The notes below the pieces were generated by a model. That model saw only the letters and a list, made by a program, of their open reading frames with translations. It was not told the origin of the DNA and ran no database searches. DNA of 5,436 nt from the NCBI GenBank assembly GCA_943331415.1, contig CALQLM010000118.1, positions 1 through 5,436 on the forward strand, read 5' to 3'. Numbering within the stretch: the first letter of the stretch is position 1; the number at the start of each line of letters is the position of its first letter. Shown piece by piece: positions 1-5,436 of this stretch. Origin of the DNA: Bifidobacterium breve (GTDB taxonomy: Bacteria; Actinomycetota; Actinomycetes; Mycobacteriales; Mycobacteriaceae). Made by a program: the position numbers and the translations under genes.

Positions 1-1508
1 CCGAACATCACCATGCGGGCGACCCAGAAAAACAGGATGTCGTAGCCGGTGACGAGAACGCTGGTGGGATAGAACTTCTCAAGATCCGGGGTGCGGTCCG
101 GCCAGCCCATGGTGGAAAACGGCCACAGGGCTGACGAGAACCAGGTATCGAGCACGTCCGGGTCCTGTTCCCAACCCTCGGGAGGCGTCTCGTCCGGCCC
201 CACACACACCCGCTGCCCATCGGGGCCGTGCCAGATTGGGATGCGATGTCCCCACCAGAGTTGGCGCGAGATGCACCAGTCGTGCATATCGTCGACCCAG
301 TCGAACCACCGCGGCTCCAGGCTCTTGGGATGGATGACGATGTCACCGCCCCGCACCGCGTCCCCGGCGGCCTTGGCCAGTGCCGCGACCTTGACCCACC
401 ACTGCAGACTCAGCCGCGGCTCGATCGGTTCACCGCTACGTTCGGAATGTCCGACGCTGTGCAGATACGGCCGCTTCTCGGCCACGATGCGACCTTGGCC
501 GGCCAGCGCCTCCCGCACCTGCACCCGAGCTTCGAAGCGGTCCAGCCCGTCGAATTGCGTTCCGGTTCCGGCGATCCGACCACGTTCGTCCATGATCGAG
601 GGCATAGCCAGGTTGTGCCGTATACCGATCTCGAAATCGTTCGGATCATGGGCCGGCGTGACTTTGACTGCACCAGTGCCGAATTCGGGATCGACGTGTC
701 CATCGGCAACCACCACGATCTCGCGGTCTTGAAACGGATGCGGCAGCGTGGTCCCCACCAGATGGCGGTAGCGATCGTCGTCGGGGTGCACGGCAATCGC
801 GGTATCGCCGAGCATGGTCTCGATCCGCGTGGTCGCCACCACAATGTGGGGAGCCGAATCATCAAGGGCGCCATAGCGAAATGAGACCAGCTCGCCCTCG
901 ACCTCTTCGTACTTGACCTCGAGATCGGAGATCGCGGTCTGCAGTACCGGTGACCAGTTGACCAGCCGCTCGGCCTGGTAGATCAACCCTGCGTCATAAA
1001 GTCGTTTGAAGATGGTCCGAACCGCACGGGAGAGCCCTTCGTCCATGGTGAAGCGGTCCCGGCTCCAGTCCACCCCGTCGCCGAGGCGGCGCATCTGATC
1101 GCCGATCGTTCCGCCGGACTGCTGCTTCCATTCCCAGACCTGCTCGATGAACCGGTCCCGGCCGAGGTCTTCTTTACTCGTGGATTTCGCAGCCAGCTGC
1201 TTCTCCACCAGCGACTGGGTGGCGATACCGGCATGATCCATCCCGGGAAGCCACAGCACCTCGTAGCCCTGCATGCGCTTACGGCGGGTCAGCGCATCCA
1301 TCAGAGTGTGATCCAGGGCGTGACCCATGTGCAGGCTGCCTGTCACATTCGGCGGTGGCAGCACGATCGAGTACGGCGGCTTGGCACTGGTGGCATCCGC
1401 GGTGAAGTACCCGGCGTCAACCCAGCCCTGATAGATGCCGGTCTCTACCGCACCGGGCTCCCACGTCTTGGGAAGAGCCTCGGCGCGGGAGTCATCAGTG
1501 GTGGGCAC
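1..1508 (-). CDS. valS: Valyl-tRNA synthetase, N-terminal 502 residues (3' end cut by window)
   Basis: Class I aminoacyl-tRNA synthetase that charges tRNA-Val in the cytoplasm and edits mischarged Thr-tRNA. The minus-strand frame is open from the GTG at 1508 to the window edge, giving 502 codons; the mycobacterial enzyme is about 876 residues, so a little over half is present. Seen in order: the Rossmann-fold entry with [14 protein letters not shown], where HMGH at residues 60-63 is the HIGH signature; the inserted editing (CP1) domain with [12 protein letters not shown] at about 226-237 and [16 protein letters not shown] near 270-285; [12 protein letters not shown] ending at His421; and LDTWFSS around 453-459. 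The KMSKS loop and anticodon-binding domain lie beyond the left edge. An in-frame TAG sits four codons upstream and GTG1508 is the first start after it, so the start is well constrained. No Shine-Dalgarno is present; a TAGAAT hexamer ends 6 nt upstream, which suggests leaderless translation. The DUF937 gene lies 62 bp upstream on the same strand. Confidence 0.97.
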   Translation of the reverse strand, partial: MPTTDDSRAEALPKTWEPGAVETGIYQGWVDAGYFTADATSAKPPYSIVLPPPNVTGSLHMGHALDHTLMDALTRRKRMQGYEVLWLPGMDHAGIATQSLVEKQLAAKSTSKEDLGRDRFIEQVWEWKQQSGGTIGDQMRRLGDGVDWSRDRFTMDEGLSRAVRTIFKRLYDAGLIYQAERLVNWSPVLQTAISDLEVKYEEVEGELVSFRYGALDDSAPHIVVATTRIETMLGDTAIAVHPDDDRYRHLVGTTLPHPFQDREIVVVADGHVDPEFGTGAVKVTPAHDPNDFEIGIRHNLAMPSIMDERGRIAGTGTQFDGLDRFEARVQVREALAGQGRIVAEKRPYLHSVGHSERSGEPIEPRLSLQWWVKVAALAKAAGDAVRGGDIVIHPKSLEPRWFDWVDDMHDWCISRQLWWGHRIPIWHGPDGQRVCVGPDETPPEGWEQDPDVLDTWFSSALWPFSTMGWPDRTPDLEKFYPTSVLVTGYDILFFWVARMVMF

Positions 1509-1514
1509 CTGATG

Positions 1515-1520
1515 ATTCTA
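1515..1520 (-). promoter_or_regulatory. Candidate -10 element of a leaderless valS promoter
   Basis: On the minus strand TAGAAT (5 of 6 matches to TATAAT, fits TANNNT) is followed by six bases and then the GTG start, so the G of GTG falls at the expected +1. There is no Shine-Dalgarno before the GTG. The -35 region at usual spacing is not recognisable, which is common in mycobacteria. The TAG of the hexamer is also the in-frame stop that closes the valS frame upstream. Confidence 0.5.
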
Positions 1521-1531
1521 TGAACGGGTGC

Positions 1532-1556
1532 GCGCAGGCCGACGGCCGACCTGCGC
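1532..1556 (-). terminator. GC-rich hairpin between DUF937 and valS, possible terminator
   Basis: A 7-bp perfect stem (GCGCAGG at 1532-1538 against CCTGCGC at 1550-1556) encloses an 11-nt loop. It begins 14 nt after the DUF937 stop codon in transcription direction. No U-tract follows, so it is a weak intrinsic terminator at best. It also sits where the spacer and -35 region of the candidate valS promoter would be, so it may only be a symmetrical DNA element. Confidence 0.35.
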
Positions 1557-1570
1557 CCCGAGACGAACGA

Positions 1571-2176
1571 CTACTTGCCGCCGCGCAGGAGTCCGCCCAG
1601 AATATTGCCGATCGCGCCACCCTGATTGCCGCCGAGCACGCTGCCCAGAATGCTGCCCAGCGGGTTACCGGCGGCACCGCCGCCGCCGCCGGCACCGCCG
1701 AGGATGCTGCCGAGGATGTCGCCCATCCCGCCGCCGGAGGCCTGGGCCTGCGCGCCCGCGCCGGCATTCTTCTGGGAGAACTGCTTGCCGACGTAGGCCA
1801 GCACGATCGGGGCGAGCATCGGCAGCAGCCGCTTGATCAGATCGCCGCCGCCGGCGCCGGCACCCGACAGCGCTGAGGCGACCTGATTGGTGTCGTTGCC
1901 GCCGAACAGGCTGGCGATGAGCTGGTTGCCCTGGCCCTGATCGATCTGATCGACATTGACGCCACCGGTCAGCAGATCGCTCTGGCCCTCGGCGACGACA
2001 GCCGACTCGAGGTGGGTGGAATCGATATCGTCGGCCTGAACATTTTCCTGCAGCGTGCCCAGCAGCGTGGGCACCAGGGTCTGGATGGCCTGGCTCACCT
2101 CGCCCTGGTCCGCGCCGAGCTTGGCGGCGATATCCGCCACCGGGATCTGATTGAAGAGGTCATCGAGACCGGCCAT
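1571..2176 (-). CDS. DUF937 (YidB-like) protein with glycine-rich repeated C-terminus
   Basis: Small 201-residue protein whose function I do not know. The N-terminal part (MAGLDDLFNQIPVADIAAKLG onward, about residues 1-110) looks like the DUF937 family: short helices with a conserved 'vs.aiqtLvPtLLGtLq' pattern around 27-43 and an SLFGG turn at 89-93. Residues 113-133 (LIKRLLPMLAPIVLAYVGKQF) form one strongly hydrophobic helix. The tail, 138-201, is almost only Gly, Ala, Leu, Ile and Ser and repeats an (I/L)LGS(I/V)LGG unit at about 154-161, 173-183 and 192-199. There is no signal peptide, so a cytoplasmic or membrane-associated location is a guess. The ATG start is supported by AAAGGTGG at 2186-2193, 9 nt upstream. 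It lies between the reductase and valS, where M. tuberculosis, as I recall it, has no gene. The family call is by eye from the pattern. Confidence 0.85.
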   Translation of the reverse strand: MAGLDDLFNQIPVADIAAKLGADQGEVSQAIQTLVPTLLGTLQENVQADDIDSTHLESAVVAEGQSDLLTGGVNVDQIDQGQGNQLIASLFGGNDTNQVASALSGAGAGGGDLIKRLLPMLAPIVLAYVGKQFSQKNAGAGAQAQASGGGMGDILGSILGGAGGGGGAAGNPLGSILGSVLGGNQGGAIGNILGGLLRGGK

Positions 2177-2185
2177 TGTGAGATT

Positions 2186-2193
2186 CCACCTTT
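2186..2193 (-). promoter_or_regulatory. Shine-Dalgarno of the DUF937 gene
   Basis: AAAGGTGG on the minus strand, 9 nt before the ATG at 2176, is the clearest ribosome binding site of the left half of the window and fixes the DUF937 start. It contrasts with valS and the reductase, which have none. Confidence 0.75.
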
Positions 2194-2250
2194 GCTGAAG
2201 TTGCTACCAACGGTTCCGACAGTAGTCCCCGCGGATCGCGCGGCGCACCC

Positions 2251-2283
2251 GTTTACGCTCAGAGCGCGTTAGTTCACGCTCAG
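2251..2283 (-). repeat. Imperfect 12-bp direct repeat just after the reductase gene
   Basis: CTGAGCGTGAAC (2272-2283) and CTGAGCGTAAAC (2251-2262) on the minus strand match at 11 of 12 positions with a 21-bp offset, two helical turns. The first copy contains the stop codon of the reductase gene. Between them lies ACGC/GCGT, which can fold into a short stem. This could be an operator for the DUF937 gene downstream or chance; no regulator is recognisable. Confidence 0.35.
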
Positions 2284-3530
2284 TTCAGCTTGGCCGATTC
2301 CAGCGAAATCCCGGCCGCCGGGAAGCGGGCCAGCAGGGCGTCGCCCATGGCGGCCGCCGGCGTCAGAACGCCGTGCAGTGCCGGAAGCTTGTCCCGGTCC
2401 AGTGCCAACGCCAGGCCGCACTCACCCAGCATCACCGATGTCGCCTTGTAGCCGGGATCCCCGCTCTGGGACATGGTGGCGACGTAGCGGGCACCGGTGC
2501 TGGTGGTCGTGTAGGTCTCGAGGCGGTAGTAGCCGCGCTCACGTACCTCATCGCTGGGGCCGGTGCCGGGTTTGGGCGCGAGTCGCTCGACCAGTCGGCG
2601 CGGCAGGAATCGGAAAAAGCGACTGCCTAGCACGGCCGCACCCGCGGTTGCTGCGGTTGCCACCGCGGAGGTGACGGGAGCCAGGACCGAGGGGCCGACA
2701 CCCATGTATTCGGTGTAGCGGAATCTGCGGCCGTAGGCGTAGTCCAGCAGCGCATTGCTGCGCCGCACGATGCGGGTGTTGTACATCGCCATCACGAAAC
2801 CGGCCGCCCAGACACCGTCCAGTTCCGGGGCGATGTCCCTGCCCCGCCGCCGCGGCAGATCAGGCTGGGCACCGAGTTCGGGCTCAGCGCCCCGATCCTG
2901 AGACAGCGTGTAGGGATCTTCAAGCAGCCGACGGGTGTCCGGGTCGCCGGAGGATGCCCGGAACACCTCGATCATCGATGCGATCGTGCCGCCGGACACA
3001 CCACCGGAAAAACTGCGCAGCACGTAGTTGGTGTCACACAATTCGCCGGCACCATCCTGCTTGGCTCGCCGGAACAGCTCATAGACGCTCATATCCGACG
3101 GGATCGAGTCGAATCCGCAGGCGTGCACGATCCGCGCCCCGGTATCGACGGCCTGCTTGTGGTAATCGTCGATGCTCTGCCGAACGAACATCGCCTCGCC
3201 GGTGAGGTCGGCATAGTCAGTGCCGGCAGCCGCACAGGCAGCCACCAGCGGCAGGCCGTAGCGACTGTAGGGACCGACCGTGGTCACCACGACCTGGGTC
3301 CGCGCGGCCATCGCATCGAGGGTTAGCGGTGAGGATGCGTCGGCGGTGATGATCGGCCAGGACCGCGCGGATTCCGGCAGCGTGGCACGGATGGCCTCCA
3401 GCCGTTGTGGAGAACGTCCGGCCAGCGCGATACGGGCGTTGCCGCCGGCCCGGGCCAGATATTCGGCCGTCAGCTTCCCGACGAACCCAGTGGCCCCGTA
3501 GATAACGATGTCGAACTCGCGGCTTGTCAT
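2280..3530 (-). CDS. Saccharopine dehydrogenase-like / trans-acting enoyl reductase family protein (Rv2449c type)
   Basis: A 416-residue NAD(P)-dependent oxidoreductase-like protein, close in length to what I recall for M. tuberculosis Rv2449c (about 419). The N-terminal Rossmann fold starts at once: FDIVIYGATGFVGKLTAEYL with the dinucleotide loop GATGFVG at residues 12-18, AGR at 37-39 (the Arg suits NADPH), and D64. Further family signatures are VGPYSRYG (85-92), YADLTGE (105-111) and HACGFDSIPSD (135-145). The C-terminal half is the family's mixed catalytic/dimer region. Relatives include the trans-acting enoyl reductase of phthiocerol/phenolphthiocerol lipid synthesis (Rv2953), but no polyketide synthase gene is nearby, so the substrate is unknown; a role in lipid modification is inference. 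The ATG at 3530 directly precedes the Rossmann strand and has no Shine-Dalgarno. A TAAGTT hexamer ends 6 nt upstream, suggesting a leaderless message. The second rpf gene ends 101 bp upstream, DUF937 starts 103 bp downstream. Confidence 0.92.
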   Translation of the reverse strand: MTSREFDIVIYGATGFVGKLTAEYLARAGGNARIALAGRSPQRLEAIRATLPESARSWPIITADASSPLTLDAMAARTQVVVTTVGPYSRYGLPLVAACAAAGTDYADLTGEAMFVRQSIDDYHKQAVDTGARIVHACGFDSIPSDMSVYELFRRAKQDGAGELCDTNYVLRSFSGGVSGGTIASMIEVFRASSGDPDTRRLLEDPYTLSQDRGAEPELGAQPDLPRRRGRDIAPELDGVWAAGFVMAMYNTRIVRRSNALLDYAYGRRFRYTEYMGVGPSVLAPVTSAVATAATAGAAVLGSRFFRFLPRRLVERLAPKPGTGPSDEVRERGYYRLETYTTTSTGARYVATMSQSGDPGYKATSVMLGECGLALALDRDKLPALHGVLTPAAAMGDALLARFPAAGISLESAKLN

Positions 3531-3536
3531 GGCTGT

Positions 3537-3542
3537 AACTTA
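3537..3542 (-). promoter_or_regulatory. Candidate -10 element of a leaderless promoter for the reductase gene
   Basis: TAAGTT (fits TANNNT) on the minus strand is followed by ACAGCC and then the ATG, so +1 would be the A of ATG. No Shine-Dalgarno precedes the ATG. The spacing is identical to that at valS. No convincing -35 is seen and only 3 of 6 bases match TATAAT, so this is weaker than the valS case. Confidence 0.35.
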
Positions 3543-3631
3543 CCGCCCGACCTCGCGGGGACCTGCGGGCGATAGCTGGTCGCCACCCGAGATCACGGGC
3601 CTGACCTGTCGAGCCACCCGAAGGAAGTTGA

Positions 3632-4244
<613 letters not shown>

Positions 4245-4269
4245 CAGTGAATAATCAGATAAGGGCTGG

Positions 4270-4815
<546 letters not shown>

Positions 4816-4865
4816 TCACGTCAATGACCAACCAATATCTTTCAGATCACGGACTAATCACGTTC

Positions 4866-4909
4866 CCGGGTCCGCACGGCTTCGCGCAGGTCAGTGCGGC
4901 GATTCCCGG
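4866..4909. repeat. Two-step inverted repeat upstream of rpfE
   Basis: An outer 5-bp arm (CCGGG 4866-4870 with CCCGG 4905-4909) and an inner 6-bp arm (CCGCAC 4872-4877 with GTGCGG 4894-4899) can pair coaxially around a 16-nt loop. No T-tract follows on either strand, so it is not a standard terminator. Its role is unknown. Confidence 0.4.
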
Positions 4910-4940
4910 CCACCCAAAACCGAGGCCCGCCCCGGGCCGA

Positions 4941-4956
4941 TGTGACACAACTCACA
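4941..4956. promoter_or_regulatory. Perfect CRP-type binding site (TGTGA-N6-TCACA)
   Basis: TGTGACACAACTCACA matches all ten fixed bases of the consensus known for mycobacterial CRP (Rv3676 type) and for CRP/FNR relatives in general. In M. tuberculosis Rv3676 is known to control rpfA, so a site in an rpf upstream region is plausible. It lies about 350 bp before the rpfE start, so the promoter it serves is uncertain. Confidence 0.6.
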
Positions 4957-4963
4957 GGCGAAT

Positions 4964-4979
4964 TGTGAGCCCAGGCACA
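4964..4979. promoter_or_regulatory. Second CRP-like site (TGTGA-N6-GCACA)
   Basis: TGTGAGCCCAGGCACA matches 9 of 10 consensus bases. Its centre is 23 bp from the centre of the perfect site, roughly two helical turns, so both could be occupied on nearly the same DNA face. Confidence 0.45.
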
Positions 4980-4984
4980 GGATT

Positions 4985-5030
4985 ACAATTCACATGAACC
5001 CCAATATTCACACGAATAACATCTATAACA
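4985..5030. repeat. AT-rich block with short direct repeats
   Basis: ATTCACATGAA (4988-4998) and ATTCACACGAA (5006-5016) match at 10 of 11 bases with an 18-bp offset, followed by ATAACA twice (5016-5021 and 5025-5030, offset 9 bp). An inverted pair GAATTGT (4960-4966) / ACAATTC (4985-4991) links the block to the second CRP-like site. A plus-strand TATAAC at 5024-5029 resembles a -10, without a clear -35. The low GC stands out from the surroundings and suggests a promoter or operator region. Confidence 0.4.
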
Positions 5031-5074
5031 GTTTTCGGGTGTCCGGCGGGCGTGTTTCAGACTGACGGCGCAGG

Positions 5075-5436
5075 TCAGCCCGGCATGTCGGCCTGGGAGT
5101 TGATGTTCGTCAACGCTCGAGTAGCGGGCAGCACGACCCTCTGGGTGACCACCGAGTCACACAGGGCGCGCATGCTGCGGTGTCCCGCGCCGACCAACTC
5201 ATCGATCCGTTCGGCCAGGTTGGTGCGATAAATCCCCGCTAGATAGTGGTCCCGGCCGTCCCAGGGCAGCACGATGTCGACGCCCCGGTAATCAACCAGT
5301 TCGGCAATCACATCCAGGGACAGATACGGCATGTCCACCGCACTCACGAAGGCCCGGTCGGCACCGGCCGCCGCCGCCGCCCGGAGGCCACGCCCGGTGG
5401 CCAGCAGCGGACCCACCCCTCGGACGTCATCGCGCA
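5075..5436 (-). CDS. mobA: Molybdenum cofactor guanylyltransferase MobA, C-terminal part (5' end cut by window)
   Basis: MobA transfers GMP from GTP to molybdopterin-Mo to make the guanine dinucleotide cofactor used by enzymes such as formate dehydrogenases and nitrate reductases; it acts in the cytoplasm. About 119 codons are visible, running off the right edge; the full mycobacterial protein is about 200 residues. Seen: [24 protein letters not shown], which is the family's 'GPLaGi' region, then [11 protein letters not shown] with the conserved Asp-x-Pro that places the metal ion, [16 protein letters not shown], the dimer/GTP-contact segment, and TNINSQAD at the C-terminus, typical of the family's final NxNtp motif. 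The frame stays open upstream of the internal GTG at 5416, and residues before it match the family, so that GTG is not the start. The N-terminal LAGGxSxRMGxDK loop lies outside the window. The TGA stop at 5075 overlaps a small CTGAC/GTCAG stem. Confidence 0.93.
   Translation of the reverse strand, partial: RDDVRGVGPLLATGRGLRAAAAAGADRAFVSAVDMPYLSLDVIAELVDYRGVDIVLPWDGRDHYLAGIYRTNLAERIDELVGAGHRSMRALCDSVVTQRVVLPATRALTNINSQADMPG

Noticed and set aside
91..884. Long plus-strand frames opposite valS
   Set aside because: The minus strand here is unmistakable valyl-tRNA synthetase; these frames are GC-driven shadows.
1520..1876. Plus-strand Ala-rich frame opposite the DUF937 tail
   Set aside because: It is the complement of the Gly-rich repeat codons; the minus frame has the ribosome binding site and family pattern.
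3582..3621. Repeated TCGGGTGGC (two copies, 31 bp apart) between the second rpf and the reductase
   Set aside because: Only nine bases, GC-rich and not near a whole-turn offset; likely chance.
4835..4870. SigE/SigH-type promoter starting from GGGAAC upstream of rpfE
   Set aside because: GGAAC is present but no GTT-type -10 occurs at 16-20 bp spacing.

Overview
The window is GC-rich actinobacterial chromosome, most likely from a Mycobacterium/Mycolicibacterium. From memory, the gene order valS, Rv2449c-type reductase, rpfE, mobA is that of the M. tuberculosis Rv2448c-Rv2453c segment, and the ValS, RpfE and MobA proteins read as close homologues of the mycobacterial ones. All six genes I can support lie on the minus strand, so transcription runs from the right edge to the left edge. 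Both edges cut a gene: mobA loses its 5' end at the right, and valS loses its 3' half at the left.

In transcription order the layout is: (1) the 3' part of mobA (molybdenum cofactor guanylyltransferase); (2) a gene-free stretch of about 480 bp, partly AT-rich, with two CRP-type TGTGA-N6-TCACA sites, direct repeats and two strong hairpins; (3) rpfE, a short secreted resuscitation-promoting factor that probably starts at TTG; (4) a strong intrinsic terminator; (5) a second Rpf paralogue with a near-identical catalytic domain and a C-terminal extension carrying two extra cysteines; (6) a saccharopine-dehydrogenase-like / trans-acting enoyl reductase family protein (Rv2449c type); (7) a small DUF937 protein with a glycine-rich repeated tail; (8) valS.

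The two Rpf proteins are predicted secreted muralytic enzymes (transglycosylase-like fold) acting on peptidoglycan during growth and resuscitation. The tandem pair looks like a local duplication, with the copies separated by a terminator and therefore probably regulated separately. The reductase and valS each have a TANNNT -10-like hexamer ending exactly 6 nt before the start codon and no Shine-Dalgarno, which is the geometry of leaderless mycobacterial mRNAs. DUF937 instead has a good Shine-Dalgarno.

I see no mobile element, CRISPR array, tRNA or rRNA, and nothing that clearly amounts to a wholly new system. The parts most worth a second look are the rpfE upstream region (paired CRP-like sites, structured leader), the Rpf duplication with its cysteine-bearing tail, and the DUF937 gene beside valS.
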